Program-made: the position numbers and the translations under genes
Shown here: in pieces, positions 11,602 to 24,318 of the stretch
Position numbering within the stretch: the first letter of the stretch is position 1
Layout: every line of letters begins with the position of its first letter
Notes under the pieces: model-generated
Told to the model about the DNA's origin: nothing
The model's input: only the letters and a program-made list of their open reading frames with translations
The model's database searches: none
From: Gambelia wislizenii
Taxonomy: Eukaryota > Chordata > Lepidosauria > Squamata > Crotaphytidae
Direction of reading: 5' to 3'
DNA: 64,000 nt
Assembly (NCBI GenBank): GCA_030847615.1
Contig: JAUMIR010000004.1
Span: 74,989,001-75,053,000, forward strand

Positions 11602-14600
11602 GTAAGTACAATATGTCTCTCATATAATTGACTATATTTCTTCTGTTGGTTCATTCTGCAATGTAGAGTTACTACTATTTCATTAATACTTTAGTATTTA
11701 AAAGACAATTCATCTTAATTAACTCAATGGAGTAACTCCCACTCCTGTCCTCCTCAAAAAAGAATGTGAAATCTGGTTGACCATACAATCAACCACATTT
11801 GCTGGCATTTTACTGAAAAGTATTACAATGAAATTTATCCTTGCTCTTTTATAGAAAGGATCTTTCCCACTGTCTAATCTTACAAAACTAATAACCTTGC
11901 TTCTTTCCTCTTGTTTTGTGTTGTGTTAAGAAAATGTTTGTTCTTTGAGTACTTTCAAAGGAAATATTACTTCCATTATTTGAAAACTTTACATCTTGGA
12001 CCTCATTGTACTAAACCTTTTCTGTCCAGCCCTTCCCCACAAGGAATTTCAGGGTTTTATTTTTTAATCCATTAATCATTCTTAGCAAAATAGCAATGTC
12101 TATCGCTATCCTTGGCCATAGTCTTCCCCCCCCCCCCTCTGGCTTTTCTTTGCAAACGAAGATTCAGGAAGGACTCATCCCGCGCTTTCTGCAAGTGTGC
12201 TGATGACTAAAAAGGCCAATCCAAGATAAACAAATCCAGTTACAGAAAGCACAGCAGAGGGTCTCCTTGGGTGATGTTTCCGGGTTGTGATTCTTTCTGC
12301 ATTGTCATTTCTCTTCAAGACTTGTTCGGCGTGAGTTCTCAAATAAGGCTGCAGCATTGTGGATAGTGCGTCTCCATACCTCCCAGTGTGAAGCCAGAGC
12401 AGACCATTGTTGGTGATCAATTCGGCCAAGCCTGAGATGTTGTTTCAGGGAATCCTTGTATCGCTTGTTTGGAGCGCCCCTCTTACGCTGACGTAGAATC
12501 AAATAATTACTCCTATTGCAAGTAGAATCCAATGAGTAACTACTTCCCATTTTTTTAAAAAAAAATCCTATTGAAACTGTTCATACGCTTTCATTCAAAA
12601 TTATGGTCAGTACACCATTGTACTCTTTTGCCAGTGGCAGTGGCAGGGGGCAACACCTGTTCCTCCTGCAGCCACTGAAAAACCTGCTCCAGCAGACTGG
12701 GAAATCCTCCAGAGCAGGTTGTCAGTACCATGGAGAACCACAGGGGAAATGCTACTGTTAGTAGTGTCATATTGAATTTAGACTCATATCTGAAATGAAC
12801 TGCATAATTTAATAGGCCATTTTAGGTGTACTTTTTTATACTGTCATTCCATTCTAACTTAGAGAGCCTAAAATCATAGACTGTGGCAGGCAATCCTGCT
12901 GGCTAGTTCCCAAGTAAAGTAGACCTTTTTAATCAATTGTTGGATGGTGAATAAACACAGGTAAATTCCATTGGTTGAATAGGTCTACTCTAGTCAGAAC
13001 TAACAACCAGATATAGGTCTGTGTTATTATTAACGTGCATACATAGATTAACGTATACATATAAACTACAGATTACATTCAGTTGGCCTTCTTTCAGCAA
13101 GAGTGGACACACTGACTCAATTGCTGAATGTTTAAAATCAGCACTTACATAAACTCTGTTAAGGAAATGGAACTACTTTAGTTGGGACTAGCAATTGGAT
13201 TTAGACCTATGTCATGCTGTCAGGGGAGAGGGATGTTGTCAGCCCAATATACTAATGATATCCTTTTTCTTTATAGGTCTGGTGCTCCTGCTGAATGCAC
13301 AAATAGGTATGATGTGATAAGAATATGTGTCTCTTGGCCATGCTTTTGAGGGGGGGGGGAGATACCAAACAGATATACTTCATGTTATTGCCTTCCCTTT
13401 GTAAGATGCGGTTGAAGTCAAGTTCAGTGGTAGAGCAGATATTTTATATGTAGAAGGTCTCCATCTAGCTTAATCCCTAGCTTTAAAGGTTTAGATAGCA
13501 GCCACTGATGGAATGGTGCCTGCTTGAAGCCTGTCTGCACTGCAGAAATACAGAAATTTGACACCGCTTTATTCACCATAGTTCTATCCTATGGAATCCT
13601 GGTATTTGTAGGTTGGTGAGACACAAGAGTTCTCTCATAGAAAGAACTAAATACCCCACAAAACTACAAATACCAGGATTCCATAGGATAGAACTAGGGT
13701 GTATAAAGTGGTGCCAAACTGCTGTATTTCTGCAGTGTAGGCAGGCCGATAGAGAGTCACTGCCAGTCAGTAGAGTAGATAATAGTGGGCTAAAAAGTTA
13801 ACAATAACTTTCTGTGGACCCAATAATAAACTGTAAAGTTGTGATTATAATAGCCATGACTATGGTTGCTTTTCCTCTCTGTGCAATTCAGAATGTCTGA
13901 ATATCCTGGATAAAAGACAATCCATAAATTTATTTCTAATGTTAACAGGAGGCTGTTACAGAAAACCAACAAAATAATTAAATTGGTATAAATATATTGG
14001 GAATATTAGCAAACAATTTTATTATTATTATTATTATTATTATTGTTGATTAAAATAAGTAAAATAAAATACATATTACATCCATAGCTATCCTTTCATT
14101 AAATTTCAAAAATATTGTAACCAATACAGCAATATCTCCTTGTATTTACAAAAATGAAATAAATAAAAATTGACTTCCCAAAAAATTATCCAAAATAGAT
14201 TAAAAATATCACCAAAAAGATTGAGACTTCTGTTATAACTAGCTCTTCATAAATGTTCACTCCAGTTAGTACATGTATTGTCTGAATCTGATTTTTAAAG
14301 TGGCTATCTCTTCATATATTTATAGCAAAATTCCCTGTATGTCCTGAATATCCCCTGTTGTTTTCAAAAAAAATTATCACAGGTAACCAATCTGTCATAA
14401 TTTGGTTTTGAGGTTTGTTATGCAATCTAGAAGTTGAATTGTCTAATTCAATCATGTCTATTAGTTTAAGTAACCAGTCATTTATAGAGGGAGCCAACAT
14501 ATTCATAAAATGAAGTGTGGTCATTGTTTCAGTATTGTTGCACAGCCTCACTCAAAACAGAAAGAATTATGTGTATAGAAATGGCAGCTACAATCCATGG

Positions 14601-15646
14601 TGCTTCTTTCCCCAAACACAATAAGCAGAACTGGCCCAAAGTACATTGCTGCCTGAGATAAAGCAACAAAGATCTTTTTATTCAGGCAGGCCTTTTATAA
14701 CGTTTGTTATTGTTGTGTGCCTTCAAATCATTTCTGACTTGTGATGATCTTAAAGAAAACCTATCATGGGATTTTTCTTGGCCAGATTTATTCAGAGGGG
14801 GTTTGCCATTGCCTTCCTCTTAGTGTGACTTGCCCAAGGTCACCCAGTGGGTTTCTATGGTTTAAATGGACATACTAAACTTTTAATGTGTCAATTATAC
14901 ATCAATTAATACTTGTTATAAAAGCATTTAAAACATCTCCTTAATAAATAACTTTATATTTTTTGTATTCTTCTACATATTTTAATACACTATCAGGCAC
15001 CTTACATCCCAGCCATGGAAGAAAGACAGGATACAAATAAAATAATATAGTAAAATAAAGGTTTACCTCACCCCAAATTATTCAGGTAGCTAAGGCAGAA
15101 AATCCTGCAAGCAAATTTTTTTTTCTCTCTGGAAGTCAAAAACACAATCTCATTATCTAAAACTTTGCTGACTTTTCTTTATACGCCAAATCAATTGCCT
15201 GAGGGAGGCACTTCCATCCCTCTGTCTGATGACAGGGCTGGACCAATCAGTAAGCATTTCTAAAGAGCACAGAAGGATATATAAACAGTGATATCTTAAA
15301 GCATTACGTTGCCCATGGGCCAGAGCTACCACCAACATCATTTTTGCAGCCTCTGCCCCCACCCTACCAAATGTGCCCCAATTTTATTTTAAAAAAATAC
15401 CAGAAACACTTTTTTCCTGCTTCTTGGCAGCTTCCAGGAATGGTGCTTTTGTAATGCAAAGTACCATCTCTAGCTTCCCAAACCTTTTTTAAAACCGGGA
15501 CTAAATTTCCAAATGTTTCAAGATTTTATTTTTAATCATTTTGGTACATTTCAGGGGCTAGTGCCATTCACAGTGGTCCTGTAGGCAAAAAAAAAAAAGG
15601 AAAAAAGGAAAAAAAAGGAAGAAAAAGAAAGAAAAGAAAGAAAGAA

Positions 15647-15690
<44 letters not shown>

Positions 15691-18600
15691 GCCCCCTGGA
15701 CCTTCTGAAGTTATCTCCCCCTGATCTGAAATGGTTGCTTTTCCTTCCAAACATCTCAGAGATAGTTTTGCTTCTCTACCTACTGTAATGACTTGCAAAA
15801 TCCGCAGTGTATATTAAGACTTGGTGCATTCACACTGTTAATATAGCTGAATAAAATACATGTCAAGCTTTCATCTATGTACCATCCATCCTGGCCCAAT
15901 TCATTATCAGGTGTCCCTTTTCTTTTCTTTTTCTTTCCTTTTCTTTTTTAAAAATAGGTTCTGCCTATGTGCTATCATGCTATTTCACCAACTGGGGCCA
16001 ATACAGACCAGGCCTTGGACGCTACAAGCCTGACAATATTGACCCTTGCCTGTGTACTCACCTGATCTACGCCTTTGCTGGAATGCGCAACAATGAGATT
16101 GCAACCATTGAATGGAATGATGTCACCCTTTACAAATCTTTCAATGGCTTGAAAAACCAGTAAGTGTCCATGAATAATGTATACGCCTTTCCCCTTTCTC
16201 TTTTTTCTAACATGCTGCTAAGTCACTTATCAAAGCAAACATTCAACCAAAACTATGCTCAGCTAAGTTAATGGGAACAATTTTATTCCTTGGACAAAAA
16301 TTCAAGATTGATTCCCATGATGACTATTCCAGTGGTTTATAGCATGGGCTCTTGTGTTACTTTAATCCATAGTTTTGATTAGCAAAATCATAATCATGAG
16401 ATTGTTTTGCTAGGAAAACAGATTTCTGGCCAGAACTGGTATATGATCATGATGGTGATGAAGATGATAATTTTTTGCACATCACTGGTTCACTGGTAAT
16501 CTGTCTGGTAGTGAGGCATTCACACAACCATTTCACTGTGTTCTTGCTACTCCTTACCCTGTCCAGCATGAACCATGCATTTTCCTGGACTTTAATACTA
16601 ATCAGAACTTGAAAGTTTGGGACTGGAAGTGCTCCTACAAAGTGAAGAGTAAGCAAACAGTCAGAAATGAGCTATGGGTAGCCATCTGTGGTGAGCCAGA
16701 AGTTGTTAATAAAGCCTGTAGTCAGAACTGAAGACTAAGTCAGGACTGAAGGACAATCCAGGGGCAGAACTGAGGAGCAAGCCAGAAGTCAGGATACAAG
16801 TAGATGAAGTCAGCACAAGATGCCTCAAAGCATGTCTCTTGAATCAGGACATTTGCCAGCTTAGGTTCCAGGCATTATCCACAAGATATATAGCACCATC
16901 CTGTTTTTTCTCTGTTCCTTTTTCTGCAAGATGGGTACCTTACTTTCTAAACATAATACAATGCAAGCCAGGGTTATCCACTATGGACTATCTGCTCCAC
17001 AGAAGTGAAAAAATAAATAAAACAATTGATTATCTTTTTACTGTACCAGCCAGTCTTTAAAGTACTAGAAGCAAACTCTGAAACCACATGTGTGAGGTGT
17101 TCTCAGAATATATGTCATTTTAAAAAAGAAAATCACAAAGGCATATTACAAGCTCATATCTGTCTGTTGAAACCTAGCCAAATCTGATGGTATTTTGACC
17201 AATGGAACAAGAAACTTTTTAGTACCCGTATATTCCAGCGTACAAGACGACTGGGTGTATAAGACGACCCCCCAATTTTTAAGTTAAAATATAGAGTTTG
17301 CCCCCCACCCCAGCCAGCCAGCCACCTGGCTGGAAAGCCTGTCCCCCACCAGCCAGCCAGCTCAGTGGCTGTAGATGATGGAATAGTCTGTGAAATTAAA
17401 GGACTGAGAACAGCTAAAAAAGCATGGGATACTTTGAAAAATCTCTGTGGTGTTCAATCTTTGGAAAGTAAGGTTGCATTAATACTGTAAGTTGGTTAAT
17501 ATGAAGCTATCAAATCCCAAATTTTTGAATGAGCACATTAATGAATGAGCACATTAATGATTTTAGAGCCACATTGGCAGACAAGAGAATTTCACCATAG
17601 ACAAAACTTGATGCAAAATGATAAGTTTAAATCCAGAAATTCTAATTTTAGGCTAACTTGTCCTGAAACGAAACATCATTTTGACTCTCCTGAGCTAAAT
17701 GGAGGGCCATTTAACACTTCAAAGGCAAAGCAGTCATTCTCACAGCAGGAGGAAGGATCTGCTGGGGAAACTGCCCAGGCCATTTAACACTTCAATCATT
17801 CTCACAGCAGGGGAAAAGATCTACTGGGGTATAAGACCCCCCACACACTTTTGAGGAGATTTTCAAGTGTTAAAAAGTAGTCTTGTATGCAGGAATATAC
17901 GGTATCTGTGCAACTAGAACACTAGTTACACAAGGTGTGTTATCAGTTGGCCTTGAAAACCAAGAAGAAGCAGCAATTCATTCTTGAATACTTAATAAAT
18001 TGCGATAGGAATATGGTTCAAGATTATGAAAGCAGCCATAATCTGTGGAGAGCCAGATGTCCATAGTCACTTTTTTGATTCCTTGTGCCACAGAATCTAG
18101 AATTCATCTCTGTAATCTTTCCCATTACAGGAATGGAGACCTGAAAACTCTCCTGGCAATTGGAGGCTGGAACTTCGGAACAGCACCGTAAGTTTGAAGC
18201 ATTCCCCTAGTCCTCCATCCAATCAGTACTAGCAAGAACACATGCAAGAAGTAGACAGCTCTCTTAAATCAGCCCTTTATAACCACCTTTCAGGTTCACC
18301 GCAATGGTTTCCACTCCTGAGAACCGCCAGACCTTCATCAATTCTGTCATCACATTCTTGCGCCAATATGGTTTTGATGGGCTGGACTTTGACTGGGAGT
18401 ACCCTGGCTCTAGAGGCAGCACTCCTCAAGATAAGTCCCTCTTTACCGTCCTGGTTAAGGTAAAGTCACTGTCTATGTATTTCTTATTTCCCTCAGGGCT
18501 TGGGCTCCAGGGCCCCTGAGAGTGGGATCACAAACCAGTAATGCCCCGCCACCTACAACCAGCAGCCTCCCCCAGACTCCTACCTGATGTCATTCTTTGA

Positions 18601-21600
18601 CCCACAAACAGAGGCTGCCCCTTCCCACGCCATGTGCCCCTCAGCAGACTGATTTGGGCCAGGCAGAAGATGTTCAGGAATTTCTCTCAGAGGCACAGGA
18701 GTTAGCAAAGAACTGGGAGAGCTGCTTACACAGGCTGTGGAGATAGAGAAGCTGCATACATCTACATTTGTATATTTACTCTTTGTACAGCCCCTTGAGC
18801 AAGGCCTTAAAATATCCATAAGCTGAATCTCATCAGGGTTTTAATCATTAAACCTGATTCTTCAGTATCTTCAGATATGTCCCTCCCCTACACACCCACC
18901 AAGGTTTGAATGGGATGCACTCCAGTTTTTGTTTTTTCCAAGATTTCTATGAACAGGTAACAGCCTAAACATTATTTTGGAACCTCTAGTTTAGGTTAGA
19001 GTTCTGCTCTTACAAGAACCATGCTTGTTTCCTTGTTCTTTGAAAGCCAGGAAAACAAAAGCCAGGATCCAATAGGGTGGTGCCACTGAGAGAACTACTT
19101 CCAGCAATGGAACTGTGGAAGTAATAATCCCCCTTTCCCTGCAGTCCTTAATGCACTCTCAAACCTTGCTCTTCAGGCGGCACTATCTTAACTTTAAATT
19201 TGGGGCAATGAAAACAGCACATGAGTAAAACCTTTGTGCATAATCAGTACAGAACCACAGAAATAATAGAAAATAGGTTTTATTGTTTTACCATACAGTA
19301 ATCCAAAGATGCTTCTAAGAAAAATGTGAAAGTTTTTCAAACAAGCAGGAATATTCTGAGCATGACGGCACTTTTCTTTTGGCTACAACTGATAGGGAGA
19401 TCATCAATAAAGGATGCTGGGCCAGTGGAACCAGCTTGCTCAGAATGTCAACCATAACAAGAGCTCTGAGTTCTGCCTTATTATCTTGTAGGAAATGTTG
19501 GAAGCTTTTGAGCAGGAGGCCCAGAAAACAAACAGGCCCAGGCTGATGGTCACTGCTGCTGTTGCTGCTGGACTTTCCAATATTGAGTCAGGCTACCAGA
19601 TTCCTGAGCTTGGCCAGTAAGTACAGCAATTTCACAACTTCAGATTTTAACTGCTCTCTCTTTTTAAATGTCTACCTTTTGTTATCTGCATGGATGAAGA
19701 TCCCATGACACTGGGGATTAATATACTACCACATAATGTATATCATAATGGTTGTCAGTTGTATAGTGTCTGAGCAGCAGTGTGAAAAACATTTCTCATT
19801 GATGAAATACTAAATCAGCATTTGCATGGAGCCAGAAACAGTATTAGCACTGAGCTGTTCTAAAGATAATTATTAAGGTTACAGTGGGCTTTGCAACCCA
19901 TGCTAGTGGTCAGAGACGCTGGAGGAGAGGATACTGGCACAAATGCTATTTCCCATAATCACTAGCTTTAAAACACAGAGAAATGTCTATAGTGTTATGG
20001 ACCATCACTCTAAAAAAGATGACCTGAATATGTAGAGTAAAAAACTGCAGTGATCCAGTGTTCAATCCCTAACCAAACATATTCACAATGATCATGTCTA
20101 TTTTGATGAGCAATTTGAGCCTGTGAAAGGCTTGCAGCATGCAGCTTGAATTTATAGGTCTAACTGCAGAGTAAAACCAGAATCCAAGCCATGCCAGCAT
20201 ATGTTTTGGGGGGACCCAGCAGAAGAGGGAATTCTGTACCTGCACATGCAATGTCCTCACCTTGACTCCACAACAGCAGCCAGAGAGTTGAAAGGATGCC
20301 TCTCTACCCCCATAGCCACTGATTGGTTGAAGGGTGTACCAAGGCATATCCCGGTTGCTATTCTGCACATGGAGAAGAAGGAACAGCTTTATACTTGCGG
20401 CAAAGGTTATTCCTCCCTCATCAGTGTGCAAGAGCAGCCAGAAAATGCCCACACACACTCCACTCTTGCACCTATCAGCCTGGGAGACAGTGCTTCACGC
20501 TTTCAGCCCATCAGCTGCTATTGCACACTTGGGGAGGACTTGGAGAAAAGGGAGGCGCTTCCTTACCCCAGACAACAGCATAAATACATTGGCAGAGACT
20601 TATGCTTCGCCAACATGCTTAGTGAATATCACCCTAATTAATAACATGTATTGCCAGAATCAAAAGGTATTGTACAGTGATTCTGTTTTAACAGATTTGG
20701 GGGGGGGGTAGGAAATAATGGGAAAACCCAGGAGAACTACCCACTGAAGTTTGCTTGTTTGCTTGCTTGTTTGTTTGTGATACCTGGACCCCCTATACAA
20801 TTCCGTGGCTGAAACAGCACGATTACAAAATATTTATTGTATAATCAGGCCTCATCAGGAACCACCTTTAGTAATATGGGGCCTAAGTAACTAAGTCCTC
20901 TTACTAGCTATCAAATGGTATGTTGGACACTGATGTAATTATCCCACAGGTATCTGGACTATTTCCATGTGATGACTTATGACTTCCATGGATCCTGGGA
21001 AGGTTACACTGGAGAGAACAGCCCTCTGTACAGAGGTCCTGCTGATACTGGCAGCAACATCTATTTCAACATTGTAAGTATAAGGTGAAAGCACGCACCA
21101 AGATTCCTCAAGCCTGCAATGAAGTAATGCTTAAAAAACTGCAGGCATGCAAAACTCACTATTCCATATAGGAAACAGCATATAACACAAGTATTGCTTT
21201 TATAGGACTATGCCATGAACTACTGGAAAAGCCATGGTGCCCCAGCTGAGAAACTCATTGTTGGATTCCCAACTTATGGACATACCTTTATCCTCAGCGA
21301 TCCATCCAATACTGCCATTGGTGCCCCCACATCTGGACCTGGGCCTGCTGGACCTTACACAAGACAATCTGGCTTCTGGGCTTACTATGAGGTTTGTACA
21401 TTTTTATTGATAATACAGAACCAAATTAAATCTATTCAGACACATAGCAGTCAAATTATTTTATTGACAATCTTTCAGAAACATTGTGTTTATTTTTTCT
21501 AAACATAAATCATTAATGAACTCCTCTGTACTGCCATTCTGTCATGAAACAAAACAAATAAAGCTGTGTTGCCACAGAAGATACGACTTTGGTGGCAAAG

Positions 21601-23677
21601 AATCTTCTAATGAAAATGGACCATCCGCGTCATCTGAGCATCATACATGCATTGATGGAAATAACATCCATCAGTTTGTTGTACATATAAAAACAGGAAG
21701 GCAGTCTTTTGTTGGGTTCAGAAAAGATTCTGTACAAATGAACACATTTCTAATCTGTGACTCCTTATTCAGAAAAGTCTTTTCCCACTAGAATAATCTG
21801 AAACTTGTATTGATGTTATTTAACCTGAAATAAAAAGGTTACAAATAGGATTCCAGACATCATCAAATCATTTGTGAAATCATGCAGAGAGAAAATCAAC
21901 ACAATCAAATTGAGGCATATGGGTTGGATGAGGTCATCAATATTCAGGTTTTTTAGGAATGCTGTTTAGTCAAGTGGTGCAAAAATGTTTGTGAAATACA
22001 GCAGCTAGTGAGATTTTTCTTGGAGTCAGATGAAGAGTGGAGAAGTCTTCTTCTTGACTGCCATAGACAAACAGCTGCTACTCTACATCCCTGTTTCAAA
22101 TTATATTACCATAGAGTAATATGGCTAATGCATGGTGGTTTGTAGCAATGAAGAATTGTAGATAACTGAAGATCTCTACACAATTAGCAAGGACTTGTTT
22201 GATTATAAAGCCCAACAGTTTAGCCACAAGCCATATAGATCTGTGCACTGATATTTTCAATTCACTCCCCTGTGTTATGCAAATTGCATTCTGAGATACT
22301 AACCATGACAGAAGACCTTAGATGACTTACAAGATGGCTTTTTGTTTTGTTTTTCCTCTTTCAGATCTGCACCTTCCTGAAAAATGGAGCTACTCAAGCC
22401 TGGGATGCTCCTCAGGATGTGCCCTATGCCTACAAAGGGAATGAGTGGCTTGGATTTGACAACATCAAGAGTTTCAACATCAAGGTATGAAAGAAATGGT
22501 TGATAATCCAACAACTTAAAGCATTATTCCCATTCTTCAGTGCAACAGGGACTGATGTTAGTTTCCTTCTTTGCCTCTAACAGGCTGAGTGGCTGAAGAA
22601 GAACAACTTTGCAGGTGCCATGGTTTGGTCCCTTGACTTGGATGACTTCACTGGCACTTTCTGCAACCAGGGCAAATATCCCTTGATCACCACCTTGAAG
22701 AATGCTCTTGGGCTGCAGAGTGCAAGTAAGTAGTAGCAGCAGCAGTAAGAGGAGGAGGAGCCCACAAAATGAGTGTGAACCAACATTTTAGGGAAAAGTT
22801 TGTGGCTGGATAGACCTCAACATCAGCTTGAGCCACCTCTGTGGCTTATTTTAGAATACATCTTTCAAATCAAGTTACCAAGATCAGTTAATGTTTAACC
22901 TATTTAGAATATATACATGCCAATGTAAGACGTAGAATGGACAGTAAGATGTAGGGTGGACAGGATACTATCAACACATGTTGATAGAGTAGTAGCATCA
23001 AGTGGGCAAAAATCAGGGAATGGCAGAAGCTAGTTCTGGATGCTTCTCAACCATCAAAATCTTTTAAGGGCCAAAAAAATATATTTTGATGTGCATTATG
23101 AAAGTGGAGTGAGCACCAAAGAACCAACCAGGTTTCACCACTGCTATAGAGACAATAACACAGAACCTGAAAAGAAAGAGTTACTACAGGTCAGAATTAA
23201 GTTCATGAATGACTATAAGCTTCACAATCAGAGAGTCCTTAAATTCTTGAAGGATTAATGCAGATCTAGAGAATGTGCGACCCATCAATTTAAATGAATC
23301 CATCAATCATGTATGGCAGGTCACCAGAGGCTGAATTAAATTTCTGTTCATGCTACCTGTGTGAAAATTTAAGAGGTGCATTCTCAAGTAACAGTGGCAG
23401 CTGGTGGCTCCCATGTCAGTATGTTTTGGTCTGAACTTTAAAATAACTATTGCCGGTGTTGAACCTATTTTAGAGGTAGGGTTCAGCACCTTGGACAGGT
23501 CCTTTAATGTTCAAATTTAAAGTTTACCACCCCCCTGATACAGTGACCACTAGCCAACACTGAATTGTTATGGCTGTTGATGAGATATGTTTGGCTTGAT
23601 GGGTCAAGACAGTGCAAAGATGGACTAGAATGACAGATTATGAGCCTTTGCAGTGTACAAAGTTAGAAATTGTCTAT

Positions 23678-23710
<33 letters not shown>

Positions 23711-24279
23711 ATGTCGTCAAACTGATTAGCAGCTGAGACCTTTCTCTTCTGACATGGAGGTGGATTAAGGTGCATTAGACTTTATGAAAAAGAGGAAAGC
23801 AAAGTTAAGAGAATAGTGGTTGACCTCTATAGCATGGACTAAACACAAGCACTCATAATTGTCTGTGTCAAGTCCAAAATGGTGTAAAATCCACATTTAG
23901 AAAAAAAAAAGTCAAATACAGCAGTGATTATCTGAGAGAGGAATAATAATTTTCTGCTTCTCCTTCAGGTTGCAAAGCTCCTTCCAAGCCTTTTTCTCCA
24001 CCATCCTCTGGTAGTGGCAGCGGAAGCTCAGGTGGCAGCCCCAGCAGTAGCTCTGGAGGCAGCCCCAGCAGTAGCTCTGGAGGCAGCCCCAGCAGCTCCG
24101 GTGGCAGCCCCAGTAGCTCTGGTGGTAGCGGGTTCTGTGCTGGGAGAGCTGGAGGCCTTTATCCAGACCCAACCAACAAGAACAGCTTCTACCACTGTGT
24201 GAACGGAAGAACCTTCCTGCAGCATTGCCAGACTGGTCTTGTCTTTGACTCCAGCTGTGACTGTTGTAACTGGGCATGA
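11577..24279 (+). CDS. CHIA: Acidic mammalian chitinase (GH18), tandem copy 1, 11 coding exons
   Basis: This is a spliced gene for a secreted endochitinase of the AMCase family, which hydrolyses beta-1,4-linked N-acetylglucosamine polymers. Coding exons are 11577-11601, 13277-13306, 15958-16159, 18131-18187, 18294-18459, 19492-19616, 20950-21073, 21206-21391, 22365-22484, 22584-22725 and 23969-24279. All junctions are GT-AG, the phases join without a stop, and the product is 495 residues. Residues 1-21 form a signal peptide ending in GSA. The GH18 barrel spans about 22-390, with [11 protein letters not shown] (D136, D138, E140), R145, H208, MTYD (Y212, D213), H269 and W360 all present. A Ser/Gly/Pro linker leads to a six-cysteine chitin-binding domain at 448-495 ending in CCNWA. 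Mammalian AMCase has about 476 residues; the extra length is all in the linker. No disabling change is seen. Gene assignment is by recalled family sequence; orthology to a particular vertebrate paralogue is inferred. Confidence 0.95.
12170..12555 (-). pseudogene. Non-LTR retrotransposon ORF C-terminal remnant (CHIA copy 1 intron 1)
   Basis: Two overlapping minus-strand frames encode [37 protein letters not shown] and FENSRR. These match the C-terminal tail widely seen in RTE/CR1-like LINE polyproteins (GxPxKRYKDxLK...WRxxIH...FExxR). Only about 130 codons remain. Confidence 0.6.
13526..13745. mobile_element. Palindromic hAT-like MITE in CHIA copy 1 intron 2
   Basis: Two arms pair around 13635, with CTATCCTATGGAATCCTGGT mirrored by ACCAGGATTCCATAGGATAG. 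The ends contain TGCACTGCAGAAATACAG and its inverse. Confidence 0.7.
14018..14560 (-). mobile_element. Possible LINE 3' end remnant (CHIA copy 1 intron 2)
   Basis: A (TTA)n run at 14018-14045 would be a (TAA)n tail on the minus strand. A 79-codon minus-strand frame (14312-14551) ends [12 protein letters not shown], which resembles L1-type ORF2 C-termini. The assignment is weak. Confidence 0.35.
14705..14863 (-). mobile_element. CORE-SINE, partial, in CHIA copy 1 intron 2
   Basis: GTTGTTGTGTGCCTTCAAAT through GCCCAAGGTCACCCAGTGGG; the head is missing. Confidence 0.7.
15590..15692 (+). repeat. (GAAA)n/purine microsatellite in CHIA copy 1 intron 2
   Basis: About 100 bp of purine-only sequence ending in about eleven perfect GAAA/AAAG units, 265 bp upstream of exon 3. 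Confidence 0.9.
17225..17902 (+). mobile_element. Non-autonomous DNA transposon carrying a gag-like fragment
   Basis: The left end CCCGTATATTCCAGCGTACA and the right end TATGCAGGAATATACGG are inverted repeats, with TA on both sides. It lies in CHIA copy 1 intron 3. The interior has a copia-gag-like stretch (17374-17690) and a duplicated block around GGGCCATTTAACACTTC and GGCCATTTAACACTTCAA. Confidence 0.65.
17374..17690 (+). pseudogene. Ty1/copia gag-like (UBN2-type) fragment
   Basis: Translation from 17374 gives [20 protein letters not shown] followed by [18 protein letters not shown], then a stop. Farther on, [11 protein letters not shown] appears in another frame. The spacing AKKAWDTLK...SLESK...EHINDF resembles copia gag polyproteins. 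It is degraded, and a 16-bp duplication (AATGAGCACATTAATG) lies within it. Confidence 0.5.
18294..18459 (+). CDS. CHIA: CHIA copy 1 exon 5, catalytic GH18 motif
   Basis: The exon encodes residues 105-160, including the DxxDxDxE signature [11 protein letters not shown] with the proton donor E140, and R145 five residues later. The ends are phase 2 upstream and phase 0 downstream. Confidence 0.95.
23682..23711 (+). repeat. (CT)n(GT)n microsatellite in CHIA copy 1 intron 10
   Basis: A CT run changes directly into a GT run. Confidence 0.9.
23969..24279 (+). CDS. CHIA: CHIA copy 1 exon 11, linker and chitin-binding domain
   Basis: The terminal exon carries the Ser/Gly/Pro linker and the CBM14-type chitin-binding domain. 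Six cysteines are visible (FC, HC, HC, SC, CC), and the aromatic residues expected in the sugar-binding face are present. The stop codon TGA is at 24277-24279. The linker begins SCKAPSKP, unlike the SCTAPAQP of copy 2 and mammalian AMCase. Confidence 0.93.
24031..24120 (+). repeat. In-frame 24/21-bp tandem repeat in the CHIA copy 1 linker
   Basis: Four consecutive units encode [23 protein letters not shown] and GGSPSSS. All lengths are multiples of three, so the frame is kept. This array accounts for most of the 17 extra residues of copy 1. Such a linker is likely flexible and O-glycosylated, by analogy with mucin-like linkers. Confidence 0.9.
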
Positions 24280-24312
24280 AGAGATCAGGGTTAAATTCAC
24301 TAAATTAGATTA

Positions 24313-24318
24313 AATAAA
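24313..24318 (+). terminator. Polyadenylation signal of CHIA copy 1
   Basis: AATAAA lies 34 bp after the stop codon and is followed within 10 bp by a run of 14 adenines in the genome. The 3' UTR would therefore be very short. Confidence 0.7.

Noticed and set aside
15551..15798. Phe/Leu/Ser-rich minus-strand frames that look like a membrane protein
   Set aside because: They translate a (GAAA)n microsatellite within a CHIA intron.
20069..20711. Several overlapping open frames of 86-146 codons in CHIA copy 1 intron 6
   Set aside because: They overlap in three frames on both strands, have no recognisable motif and no splice-site context; likely chance frames or an unnamed repeat.
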